64,000 nt of DNA, taken from Emticicia aquatilis (GTDB taxonomy: Bacteria > Bacteroidota > Bacteroidia > Cytophagales > Spirosomataceae). The position numbers and the translations under genes are program-made. Positions 1 to 8,553 of the stretch are shown piece after piece. Positions within the stretch are counted from its first letter, which is position 1, and each line of letters begins with the position of its first letter. The DNA is taken from contig NZ_BMKK01000015.1 in the NCBI RefSeq assembly GCF_014644295.1, positions 1 to 64,000 of the forward strand. Reading direction: 5' to 3'. The notes beneath the pieces are model-generated. The model worked only from the letters and a program-made list of their open reading frames with translations, searched no databases and was not told the origin of the DNA.

Positions 1-1155
1 GGTCGTCAACAAGCCGTTGACAGCATATTTTGGTCTGTCAACAGCAATCTTCAGCATAAACTGTAATAAACATATCTTTTATGAAATCTGAGTATCAAGT
101 TCAACAGTAGAAAGGCTCGTTGCAGGCTTTGTTATCATTCTCTGAATCTTCTCTGTCAACAAACGTAAAACAGGCTGTCAACAAGCTGTTGACAGGCCGT
201 CAACAAACGTAAAAAAGTCTGTCAACAAGCTGTTGACAAACCGTCAACAAAAGTAAAAAAGTCTGTCAACAAGTGTAAAACAGGTCGTCAACAGGTCGTC
301 AACAAGCCGTTGACAGCATATTTTGGTCTGTCAACAGCAATCTTCAGCATAAACTATAATGAACATATCTTTTGTGAAATCTGAGTTACTGTACTCAACA
401 GTAGAAAGGATTGTTGCAAGCTTTGTTGCTATTCTTTAAATTTTCTCTGTCAACAAACCTAAAACAGCCTGTCAACAAGCCGTTGACAAGCCGTCAACAA
501 ACCTAAAACTGTCTGTCAACAAGCTGTTGACGAGCCGTCAACAAAAGTAAAAAAGTCTGTCAACAAGTGTAAAACAGGTCGTCAACAGGTCGTCAACAAG
601 CCGTTGACAGCATATTTTAGTCTGTCAACAGCAATCTTCAGCATAAACTATAATGAACATATCTTTTGTGAAATCTGAGTTACTGTACTCAATAGTAGAA
701 AGGATTGTTGCAAGCTTTGCTGCTATTCTTTAAATTTTCTCTGTCAACAAACCTAAAACAGGCTGTCAACAAGCCGTTGACAAGCCGTCAACAAACCTAA
801 AACTGGCTGTCAAGAAGCTGTTGACGAGCCGTCAACAAAAGTAAAAAAGTCTGTCAACAAGTGTAAAACAGGTTGTCAACAGGTCGTCAACAAGCCGTTG
901 ACAACATATTTTGGTCTGTCAACAGCAATCTTCCGCCCAAACTATAATAACCATATCTTTTATGAAATCTGGGTTATTGAGCTCAACAGTAGAAAGGCTT
1001 GTTGCAGGCTTTGTTTCTATTCTTTAAATTTTCTCTGTCAACAAACGTAATACAGCCTGTCAACAAGCCGTTGACAAGCCGTCAACAAAAGTAAAAAAGT
1101 CTGTCAACAAGTGTAAAACAGGTCGTCAACAGGTCGTCAACAAGCCGTTGACAAG
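1..1155. repeat. Nested tandem repeat array with GTCAAC/GTTGAC hexamers on an 11-bp lattice
   Basis: Long units start at 1, 294, 588, 882 and 1132 (periods 293, 294, 294, 250). The last full unit is shorter by 44 bp, which is four 11-bp steps. Inside each unit is a block of 22-bp repeats. I count 34 GTCAAC and 12 GTTGAC. Within one block they fall at 449, 471, 482, 493, 515, 526, 537, 559, 581, 592 and 603, every step being 11 or 22 bp. The other blocks (155-314, 743-902, 1037-1152) follow the same lattice. GTCAAC-N5-GTTGAC forms 17-bp dyads, for example at 5, 177, 221, 298 and 471. One extra hexamer per unit (37, 330, 624, 918) is off-lattice. A 22-bp period is not a multiple of three and stops are frequent, so the array is noncoding. 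It begins before the window. Function is unknown; a protein-binding array or a satellite-like expansion are both possible. Confidence 0.93.
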
Positions 1156-1686
1156 CAGAAAATTTATACGTCATCTTTTAAATATACGTTCAATAATTTA
1201 AAAATCACCGCATTTTACTTATCAAATTCGACTGCCAGTTTACATCAAACTTCCAAACTCATTTTTGAAAATAATTGACCGTTAACAAACTTCGATATAA
1301 TTTTCAAATTATTTTAATTTACAGTATCCAATTAGCCAAATGAGGTTTTGAATTTTAGTTTCAAAAAGGGTCGTTTGTTGTGTACTCATCTTGCTCAAAT
1401 GAAATTTAGTTTTTTACAACGTGAGTTGGTAATTTTTGACAATAAACTAAAGATGTATATTTTGAAATTTTCAAATTGATGCAAAAACATCAATTGCCAA
1501 ACTATATTAGCATTTCGTTACTATTTAATTAATTAAAATTTACACAAGTTATTGATAATCAGCATTCTAAATATTTTACGGAGTTTTCAATTGAAATATA
1601 TTTTTACTGTAGTGAGCATTTAAAACTGTTTCTTGAACTATATTACCCTGAACACGCTATTTGCCAAATTAAATAGACTGCAAATA
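1156..1686. other. AT-rich intergenic region without a recognisable gene
   Basis: This stretch lies between the repeat array and the 3' end of the GntR-type regulator. It is very AT-rich. I see no open frame of credible coding character on either strand, no RNA gene and no convincing terminator hairpin for the regulator. Confidence 0.6.
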
Positions 1687-2409
1687 TTATCCAACATTCT
1701 CAGCCGACATGATTAACCTTGCAAAATGATTTTCTAAATGATTTCTCATGGCATTTCTGAATAATTCTGGCGAGCCATTTTCAAGAATATCAACAAGTCC
1801 TTTATGTGAAACAAACTTCTTTTGTTCGAGCTGTTTTTGAAGTAAACCGCTATTATGCACATAATCAAAGATAGGCAATAACATTCTTTGAAAAGTCTTC
1901 ATGGTTTTATTCCCTGTAATTTCATACAATTTTCCATGAAATTTTATTTCGTGGTCAATATTAAAAAGGTGAGATTCGCTTGATAGTGGCTCATTCTTCA
2001 CAATTTCTTTCAATTCATTGATATCTTCTTTTGTTATTTTTTGAAAAATAAAATCTGCCATTCCAATTTCTAAAACCAACCTAATCTCAAAAATTTCTTT
2101 AAGCGTTTCTTGGTCGAGAATATGAGGATTCATGCTCTTACTCATGATTCCAAAAATATCAGGACTCGTGATAACCGAACCTTTCTTTTTCTTTGATTCA
2201 ATCAAACCCATTGTACGGAGCCGAGCCAGTGCTTCTCTAATAACAGTTCTACTTACGCCCAGCGTTTCCACTAATTCTATTTCCTTAGGAATGACATCCC
2301 CAACTTTGAGTTTTCGATTTTGTAGTAATTCGACCAAATTCGCCTCTACTTTATCTACCAGCGAGCTATTATCTACAGTTGTGAAATTATTAATTATATT
2401 ATCGACCAT
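1687..2409 (-). CDS. GntR-family (FadR subfamily) transcriptional regulator
   Basis: A 240-residue protein with an N-terminal winged helix-turn-helix at about residues 16-85, containing the family signature LGVSRTVIREALARLRTMGL. A FadR-type all-helical effector-binding domain (FCD) follows at about residues 90-235, with the usual metal or ligand histidines in the SESHLFNIDHEIKFHGKLYE region. FadR-type GntR proteins usually repress sugar-acid or sialic acid genes until a ligand binds. The gene is transcribed away from the SusC-led sialic acid operon with 289 bp between the starts, so it is the natural candidate regulator of that operon. An imperfect TATGT-N3-ATATA dyad lies directly upstream of its start codon, which suggests autoregulation. 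The family is secure. Control of this operon and the identity of the ligand are inferred from position. Confidence 0.9.
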   Translation of the reverse strand: MVDNIINNFTTVDNSSLVDKVEANLVELLQNRKLKVGDVIPKEIELVETLGVSRTVIREALARLRTMGLIESKKKKGSVITSPDIFGIMSKSMNPHILDQETLKEIFEIRLVLEIGMADFIFQKITKEDINELKEIVKNEPLSSESHLFNIDHEIKFHGKLYEITGNKTMKTFQRMLLPIFDYVHNSGLLQKQLEQKKFVSHKGLVDILENGSPELFRNAMRNHLENHFARLIMSAENVG

Positions 2410-2411
2410 AT

Positions 2412-2424
2412 TATGTATTATATA
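2412..2424. promoter_or_regulatory. Candidate regulator operator, autoregulatory copy
   Basis: TATGT-ATT-ATATA is an imperfect dyad with one mismatch to the perfect dyad at 2663-2675. It lies 3-15 nt upstream of the GntR start codon, between that codon and a CAAAATTA sequence (2431-2438) that reads as a TAnnTTTG -7 element on the minus strand. The surroundings are AT-rich, so chance is possible. Confidence 0.35.
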
Positions 2425-2631
2425 TTAAAACAAAATTAGCTAAAAAAAAGCTTATTGAAAAACATAGTAATTAATAAATATAATTTAACAAAAAAATCTT
2501 TGTGATATAAAAAAAGAACATATTATTTATAATTATACAGTTATTGTATGAATACAGGAGTATTTAATAGTAAAATCTTTCTTCAGATAATACCTAATTG
2601 CATAATTATAAAAATTTATTTTATAATTATT

Positions 2632-2661
2632 TTGATTTTTAAATAATACCTTTTAGTTTTG
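2632..2661 (+). promoter_or_regulatory. Promoter of the sialic acid operon
   Basis: TTG at 2632-2634 and TAGTTTTG at 2654-2661 match the Bacteroidota -33/-7 promoter pattern (TTG, then TAnnTTTG) with a 19-bp spacer. The predicted transcription start is near 2667, about 30 nt ahead of the SusC start codon. Confidence 0.6.
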
Positions 2662-2662
2662 T

Positions 2663-2675
2663 TATGTCATACATA
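2663..2675. promoter_or_regulatory. Candidate GntR/FadR-type operator at the sialic acid operon start site
   Basis: TATGT-CAT-ACATA is a perfect 5+3+5 inverted repeat whose centre fits the GT-N3-AC core of FadR-type operators. It begins inside the -7 element and covers the predicted transcription start, where a bound repressor would block initiation. A related imperfect dyad lies in front of the divergent regulator gene. Confidence 0.5.
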
Positions 2676-2698
2676 ATACATCAATCAAATTCTTTTCT

Positions 2699-5600
2699 AT
2701 GAAAAACCTTTATCCGAAAGTATGTATCATAATTGCCTGCTTTCTATTTTCAAATGCTTTGTGGGCACAAACAAAAAATATTACTGGAAAAGTAAAATCT
2801 GAAGACGAAGGTCAAGGTCTTGTAGGTGTCAGTATTTCAGTAAAAGGAAAGTCAGTGGGGACAATTACTGATAGTAATGGGGCTTTTTCGATAGCTGCAG
2901 ATGCAGGTGAAACTATTGTTTTTAGCTATATTGGTTATCAAAAAGAGGAAATTAAAGTTGGTAACTCTTCAATACTCAATGTTATATTAAAGCCTGATTT
3001 AGCTACCCTTAATGAAGTGGTAGTGGTGGGATATGGCACTCAAACTCGTAAAAATATCACCAGTTCTATCGGAAAACTGAATACCGAAGTACTTGCCAAT
3101 GCCCCACGAGCAAATGTTGGTGCTGCATTACAAGGCTCATTGGCTGGTTTGCAGGTAATCAATAGAAGTGGAACACCCGGTGCGGCTCCAAGTATTTTGT
3201 TAAGGGGTGGGGCTTCAATAAATAGCCCAGGAGCACCATTGGTGGTAGTCGATGGTGTTGTAAGGTCGCTTAATGATATTGCACCAGATGATATTGCCTC
3301 TATTGAATTATTGAAAGATGCTGCTTCAACAGCAATTTATGGAGCAAGGGCAAACAATGGCGTAATTTTAATTTCTACCAAACAAGGAAAAATAGGCACA
3401 GCTCAGGTTTCTTATAAATTCAATGCTGGTTACAACAAAAATCGTGAAGGCTACCAGTATATGAATGCCCGTGATTATATATATTATAATAGACTTGGAA
3501 ACCTCAATTCGCAACGAACCTTAGCACAAGTAAATGCTTCGAGAGGTTATGGTTTATTAACTGGGGCAGGAGATTTGGCACTTTTCGACATTCGACCGAA
3601 TAATGCAGCTAATGCAGGGCTTTTAGCTCAAGGTTGGGAAAGTTTAGACGACCCTTATGGTGGTTCGATTTTATTTAAAGACCATGGTCAGGAAGTTCAA
3701 GACTTGGTTTTTAGAAATACTCAAACCCAAGACCATTATATCAATGTTATGGCTGGAAATGATAGAGGTAAATATTTTGCAAGTTTTGACTATTATAATG
3801 AAGAAGGTGTAATCGTAGGTTCTGATTATAAGCGTTATACAGGAAATATCAATGGTTCTTATAAAATAAAACCTAATTTGGAGGTTTCTACGGGAGCAAC
3901 TTTTTCTACCTCAGCTCAACTTGGAGTTTTGGGCTCCGAAGTGAATACTTTGTATCGTAATTTGGCGATTTGGCCAACCATGAACCCTTGGTTAGATGCT
4001 GAAAAAACGCAACCAAATCCGGGCAATGGAATTAGCGATGGCAATCCTCTTTATTGGCTAAACAAAACTAAGAGAAGCAATGAAGTAAATAGAATCACCG
4101 TAAATGCTTCTGTAAAATATGATATTATAAAGGATTTGTATATCAAAGTTTCGGGCAATGCCTATTTATTTGAAAATATAGACCAGTCTTTTACACAAGC
4201 AACCCAAAACTATACAAATTTATATACTACTCCGCCATCGTTTAGTAGCACTACTCGAAATTCGATTTCAGCATTTTCAAGGTCAGTTCAACAACAATAT
4301 AACGCTATCATCAATTACAGTAAAACATTAGGCGAAAAACATAACATAAATGCGATGCTGGGGGCAGAACTTTTTGGAAACAAAGGCTTCGGAATGCAAG
4401 TTTTTGGTCAAAATGCACCAACTGATGATATTATTACAGCAAATGCATCGACATCGTTTGCCGCAGGAAGTAATTTTAGTTCAAGAGATGAATATAAAAT
4501 TCTTTCAAATTTCGGACGCTTAAACTATGATTATGATAGTCGCTATCTTTTAACTTTAGTTTACCGCCAAGATGGTGTTTCGAGCTTGGCAAGTAATAAT
4601 CGCTTCGGATTTTTTCCAGGAATGTCGGCAGGTTGGAATGTTCATAAAGAAAAGTTTTTCCAAAATAGTTTTCTTTCTAAATACATTACCTCTTTGAAAC
4701 CAAGATTTAGTTATGGGCAAAATGGAAATATTGCAGGAATTGGGAACTATGAAGTACAAGGAGTATATGGTTCACAAGGAAATTATAATGGGAGTCTGGG
4801 ATTTCTAAATACAGGAATTGTCAATAGTGATTTAAGATGGGAAAAAAGTAAAACGCTGGATTTAGGACTTGATTTAACCATTTTTAATAATCGCTTGACT
4901 TTTATGGTGGATTATTATGATAGACAAACCAGTGATTTATTAACAAATCTTACACTTCCAAGTTATGTTGGTTTTACTTCGGTTAGAACAAATTTAGGAA
5001 CGTTCCAAAATAAAGGATTTGAGTTTACGACAAATGCGATTGTTTTAAGAAAACCAAACGGTCTTGTCTGGGAAATTGGAGGTAATATAGCCTTTGTAAA
5101 AAACAAAATTCTACAATTACCTTTCAATGGTAACGAATTTAATCGTCAGGGTGGCTTACAAATTTATGATGCAGCACAAGGTAAAGTAGTTTGGGTAGGA
5201 GGTCTTCAAGAAGGGCAGCCTCTCGGAGCAATTTATGGTTACAAACAAGTATCAATATTTAAAAGTGCCGAAGAAGTAGCTCAAATTGCTGCAAATAGAA
5301 TAGATGCCATTGCTGGAATCGGTGGACCAAATACTTCGCAAGCTAATAAAATTACTGCTGGCGATGTAAATTGGTTAGATGTTGATAAAAATGACATTAT
5401 TGATTCAAGAGACCAAGTTTACCTTGGCAATATAAATCCGAAAGTTACAGGTGGTTTCACCACAAGTATTTCGTTTAAAGGAATTTCATTATTTTCTCGC
5501 TTTGATTTTGCATTAGGACATACCATTTATAATGATTTGGTAGCCCGAACATTAGGTAATTATCAGGGTACGTTCAATTATATGGAGCTACAAAAAAATG

Positions 5601-5971
5601 CGTGGTCGCCAACCAATACCGATACTGATATTCCAAAAGTATATTTTGCCGACCAAGTAGGAGCACCAGCAGGAAAGAAAAACTATACCAGAGCTAATAA
5701 TGCAAACCAAGTATTAAATGGCAACAATTCAAGATTTTATGAAAAAGGTGATTATTTAGCTTGTAGAGAAATTACGCTTTCTTATGATTTTGCCAAGTCA
5801 ATTTTACCACAAAAATGGCTATCACAGGCAAGAGTTTATGCCAATTTTAATAACCTTTTTTATGTAACCAAGTTTAGTGGACCTTCACCAGAGCCACCAG
5901 CAGGAGGCATATATGCGGGTACTTATCCAACACCAAAATCAGTAGTTTTGGGCGTTCAGGTAACATTTTAA
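2699..5971 (+). CDS. SusC-type TonB-dependent outer-membrane transporter (sialoglycan locus)
   Basis: A 1090-residue protein with a signal peptide ending near ALWAQ (residue 24), a carboxypeptidase-regulatory-like domain at about 27-100, the NEVVVVGYGTQ motif at 105-115, a plug domain at about 118-230 and a long beta-barrel ending in an aromatic residue (QVTF). This is the full SusC/RagA layout. Such proteins form a TonB-powered barrel that works with a SusD lid to bring oligosaccharides into the periplasm. The next gene, 23 bp downstream, is susD-like, and everything that follows is sialic acid metabolism, so the cargo is probably sialic acid or a sialylated glycan. It is the first gene after the promoter at 2632-2661. 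The family is certain; the substrate is inferred from context. Confidence 0.95.
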   Translation: MKNLYPKVCIIIACFLFSNALWAQTKNITGKVKSEDEGQGLVGVSISVKGKSVGTITDSNGAFSIAADAGETIVFSYIGYQKEEIKVGNSSILNVILKPDLATLNEVVVVGYGTQTRKNITSSIGKLNTEVLANAPRANVGAALQGSLAGLQVINRSGTPGAAPSILLRGGASINSPGAPLVVVDGVVRSLNDIAPDDIASIELLKDAASTAIYGARANNGVILISTKQGKIGTAQVSYKFNAGYNKNREGYQYMNARDYIYYNRLGNLNSQRTLAQVNASRGYGLLTGAGDLALFDIRPNNAANAGLLAQGWESLDDPYGGSILFKDHGQEVQDLVFRNTQTQDHYINVMAGNDRGKYFASFDYYNEEGVIVGSDYKRYTGNINGSYKIKPNLEVSTGATFSTSAQLGVLGSEVNTLYRNLAIWPTMNPWLDAEKTQPNPGNGISDGNPLYWLNKTKRSNEVNRITVNASVKYDIIKDLYIKVSGNAYLFENIDQSFTQATQNYTNLYTTPPSFSSTTRNSISAFSRSVQQQYNAIINYSKTLGEKHNINAMLGAELFGNKGFGMQVFGQNAPTDDIITANASTSFAAGSNFSSRDEYKILSNFGRLNYDYDSRYLLTLVYRQDGVSSLASNNRFGFFPGMSAGWNVHKEKFFQNSFLSKYITSLKPRFSYGQNGNIAGIGNYEVQGVYGSQGNYNGSLGFLNTGIVNSDLRWEKSKTLDLGLDLTIFNNRLTFMVDYYDRQTSDLLTNLTLPSYVGFTSVRTNLGTFQNKGFEFTTNAIVLRKPNGLVWEIGGNIAFVKNKILQLPFNGNEFNRQGGLQIYDAAQGKVVWVGGLQEGQPLGAIYGYKQVSIFKSAEEVAQIAANRIDAIAGIGGPNTSQANKITAGDVNWLDVDKNDIIDSRDQVYLGNINPKVTGGFTTSISFKGISLFSRFDFALGHTIYNDLVARTLGNYQGTFNYMELQKNAWSPTNTDTDIPKVYFADQVGAPAGKKNYTRANNANQVLNGNNSRFYEKGDYLACREITLSYDFAKSILPQKWLSQARVYANFNNLFYVTKFSGPSPEPPAGGIYAGTYPTPKSVVLGVQVTF

Positions 5972-5994
5972 TCATTATTTTAAAAAGTAATTTC

Positions 5995-7530
5995 ATGAAA
6001 AAGACAATTAAAAATATATTGATGAGCGTAAGTATTGTGGTATTCATCACCTCATGCTCAACAGACCTTGATTTAGCTCCAATTAGCAGTATTAGCGATA
6101 CAAATTATTGGAAAACCGCCGACCAATTCGATGCATTTGTTTCGGGCATTCAAGCCCGGTTTAGAAGCCATAATTCCAGTTTTCAAGCATTGGGCGAACT
6201 TCGAGCTGATATTTTTGGTACAGAGCCTGGCAACCCAAGTACATTTACAGGTGAAGCCACTCAGGGAGTAGAAAGAATGTGGTTACAAACCTTAGATTTA
6301 GACAATACAGGTGTGAGTAATTTTGGTGGTTTTTACAGCAATATTGTTCAAATCAATCTCTTAATTGACAAACTCAGTACGTCCACGGTAGTTACCCAAG
6401 CCAACAAAGATTACTATTTAGGTATGGCTTACGGCATGAGAGCGTATTACTATTTTCATTTATTGAGGTCGTGGGGCAAAGTAGTGATTCAAACCGACCC
6501 AATTTTATCAATTAATATTGCAGATTTAGCCAAAGAGGCATCAAGCGAAGAAACAGTAATGGCTTTAATAAAAGCTGATATTGAAAAATCGCTTAGTAGC
6601 TTTGGAACAAATTATACTTTCAGAAATGCAAAATCTTTTTGGTCAAAAGCAGCCTCATTGATGCTTAAAGCAGAAGTTTCTCTCTGGAATAGTTATCGAG
6701 GAGGCGGAACAACTGATGCCACAGCTGCACTAAATGCCTTAAAAGACATTCAAACCAATGTGCCCAGTTTGGCTTTGTTACCAAGTTATAGTTCAGTTTT
6801 TACAGCTTCAAACAAAGGAAACAACGAGATTATTTTCTCTATTCGCTACTTGCTTAATGAAGCTACAATGGGATTTGTTACAGGTAGTTTTGTACCACAA
6901 TCAGGCTTAATTGCCAATTTCTATGACCTCGATGGCTCACGACAATTTAATGTTACGACCGACAACTGGGGTGGACTTCTGAGAGCTCCTGTAAAAACAT
7001 CAACCTACAATAAATTCAACGATTTGGATAGCCGAAAATTGGCTTCCATTCAGCCAGCATTTCGTAAAAATGGAACTAAATTTGAATTGGCAGGTGCTTT
7101 TACCAATAAATTTCAAGGTGAACAAAGTGCAGGTTCGAGGTCAATTACAAACGATTATCCGATTTATCGTTATGCTGACTTACTTTTGATGATTGCCGAA
7201 GCAAAAGTCATCTTAGGTCAAAGCCCAGCCGACGAAATAAATTTAGTAAGAAAAAGAGCTTTTGGTGCAAAATACGATGAAAAAACGCTCGGTTTTCCTA
7301 ACCAAAGTATTGATGTAAAACCAGCAGAGGCCATATTGAATGAACGCCTTTTCGAGTTTGTATTTGAAGGCAAAAGATGGTACGATTTAAGAAGATTTGG
7401 CAATAACTATGTGTTTGCCAATACCACAGTTTTACCCTCAGAAGCATATAAAGTTCTTTGGCCAATTGACCGAAATTCATTGACAAACAATAGGTCGTTA
7501 AAGCAGACCGACGGCTATCCAGCTTTTTAA
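5995..7530 (+). CDS. SusD/RagB-type surface glycan-binding lipoprotein
   Basis: A 511-residue protein with a lipoprotein signal peptide and a lipobox cysteine at residue 21 (VFITS-C). The TPR-rich SusD fold is indicated by the stretch around YYLGMAYGMRAYYYFHLLRS and by the C-terminal motif FEFVFEGKRWYDLRRFG, which is typical of the family. It would be anchored on the cell surface and form the hinged lid over the SusC barrel encoded just upstream. The gene ends before a perfect hairpin that separates the uptake pair from the catabolic genes. The family is certain. The sialic acid or sialoglycan ligand is inferred from the operon. Confidence 0.95.
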   Translation: MKKTIKNILMSVSIVVFITSCSTDLDLAPISSISDTNYWKTADQFDAFVSGIQARFRSHNSSFQALGELRADIFGTEPGNPSTFTGEATQGVERMWLQTLDLDNTGVSNFGGFYSNIVQINLLIDKLSTSTVVTQANKDYYLGMAYGMRAYYYFHLLRSWGKVVIQTDPILSINIADLAKEASSEETVMALIKADIEKSLSSFGTNYTFRNAKSFWSKAASLMLKAEVSLWNSYRGGGTTDATAALNALKDIQTNVPSLALLPSYSSVFTASNKGNNEIIFSIRYLLNEATMGFVTGSFVPQSGLIANFYDLDGSRQFNVTTDNWGGLLRAPVKTSTYNKFNDLDSRKLASIQPAFRKNGTKFELAGAFTNKFQGEQSAGSRSITNDYPIYRYADLLLMIAEAKVILGQSPADEINLVRKRAFGAKYDEKTLGFPNQSIDVKPAEAILNERLFEFVFEGKRWYDLRRFGNNYVFANTTVLPSEAYKVLWPIDRNSLTNNRSLKQTDGYPAF

Positions 7531-7540
7531 ACACCAACGA

Positions 7541-7571
7541 TTCAAAGCAAGTGCTTTGTGCTTGCTTTGAA
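7541..7571 (+). other. Intercistronic hairpin between susD and the lyase gene
   Basis: TTCAAAGCAAG (7541-7551) and CTTGCTTTGAA (7561-7571) form a perfect 11-bp stem with a 9-nt loop. No T-run follows directly, so it is more likely an mRNA-stabilising or processing hairpin than a classical terminator. It may set a higher level for susCD than for the downstream catabolic genes. Confidence 0.6.
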
Positions 7572-7614
7572 AATAGTTAAATTATTACTTTTATTATTTT
7601 ATAAATTTAAAAAA

Positions 7615-8553
7615 ATGGCTATAAATCACTTAGAAGGCTTAATTGCTGCACCATTTACACCAATGTACCCAGATGGTTCATTGAATTTATCATTGATTCC
7701 TGCATATTATGAATTTTTGAAAGAAAATGGAGTAAACGGAGCTTTTATTTGTGGCTCAACTGGAGAGGGTGTATCATTAACATTAGTAGAAAAAAAGGTC
7801 GTAGCAAAAGCATGGGCAGATTGTACCAGCAATGATGCTGACTTCAAGGTAATGTTATTTTTGGGTGGGACTTGCCTTGAAGACTGTAAAGACTTAGCCC
7901 GATTTGCAGAGCAAATTAATCTGTATGCTGTTTCATTTACTGCTCCTTTTTATTTCAAACCTGTAAATATTGAAATGCTTGCAGAGGCGTGTAAAGAAGT
8001 AGCGGCAACCGTACCTCAAATGCCTTTTTATTATTATCATATTCCTGTGCTGACAGGTGTAAATTTTGCCATGTTTGATTTGCTAAAAGCTATTGAAAAT
8101 AAGATTCCAAATTTTGCAGGCATCAAATTCACCCACGAAGACTTTATGGATTTCCAGTCTTGTCTCTCATATAATGATAATCACTATGATATGCTTTGGG
8201 GCAGAGATGAAAATATGCTTTCGGCCTTAGTTTTAGGGGCAAAAGGGGCTGTGGGTAGTACCTTTAATTATGCAGCACCATTATACAATCGCTTAATAAA
8301 GGCATTTCAAAACAACGATTTACAAACTGCACAAAAGCTACAGTTAACCTCAATAAATATGATTCGTTTATTGGGAAAATATGGAGGTATTGCCACCGGA
8401 AAAGCCTATATGAAATTGGTTGACATAGATTGTGGCAAGTTCAGATTACCCGTTAAAAACATGGATAATACACATTTTGAAATGTTTAAAAATGACGTAA
8501 AAGATTTGAATTTTTCAGAATTTTGTTCAAAACCAGCCGTTTCGATAGCATGA
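7615..8553 (+). CDS. nanL: N-acetylneuraminate lyase (sialic acid aldolase)
   Basis: A 312-residue member of the DHDPS/NAL aldolase family. The start was placed at MAINHLEGLI because the frame upstream is AT-rich, non-conserved leader and this start gives the normal family length. Visible motifs are GSTGEG (47-52, carboxylate-binding loop), YYYHIP (139-144, catalytic tyrosine) and GIKFTHED, with the Schiff-base lysine at K171. The YYYHIP-type loop favours sialic acid over the dihydrodipicolinate synthase reaction. The enzyme is cytoplasmic and cleaves N-acetylneuraminate to ManNAc and pyruvate. Its stop codon overlaps the next start in an ATGA, so the two genes are probably translationally coupled. 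With the AGE-type epimerase downstream it matches the Bacteroides NanL/NanE/NanT route, where ManNAc is epimerised before phosphorylation. Confidence 0.93.
   Translation: MAINHLEGLIAAPFTPMYPDGSLNLSLIPAYYEFLKENGVNGAFICGSTGEGVSLTLVEKKVVAKAWADCTSNDADFKVMLFLGGTCLEDCKDLARFAEQINLYAVSFTAPFYFKPVNIEMLAEACKEVAATVPQMPFYYYHIPVLTGVNFAMFDLLKAIENKIPNFAGIKFTHEDFMDFQSCLSYNDNHYDMLWGRDENMLSALVLGAKGAVGSTFNYAAPLYNRLIKAFQNNDLQTAQKLQLTSINMIRLLGKYGGIATGKAYMKLVDIDCGKFRLPVKNMDNTHFEMFKNDVKDLNFSEFCSKPAVSIA

Noticed and set aside
1-1155. CRISPR array
   Set aside because: The direct repeats are short 11/22-bp units and the roughly 130-bp linkers are themselves repeated; there are no unique spacers of regular length and no cas genes.
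8523-8552. Earlier start for the kelch epimerase gene
   Set aside because: The upstream ATG would put nine extra residues before a clean signal peptide and overlap the lyase by 31 bp. The internal ATG gives an ATGA overlap as at the next junction.
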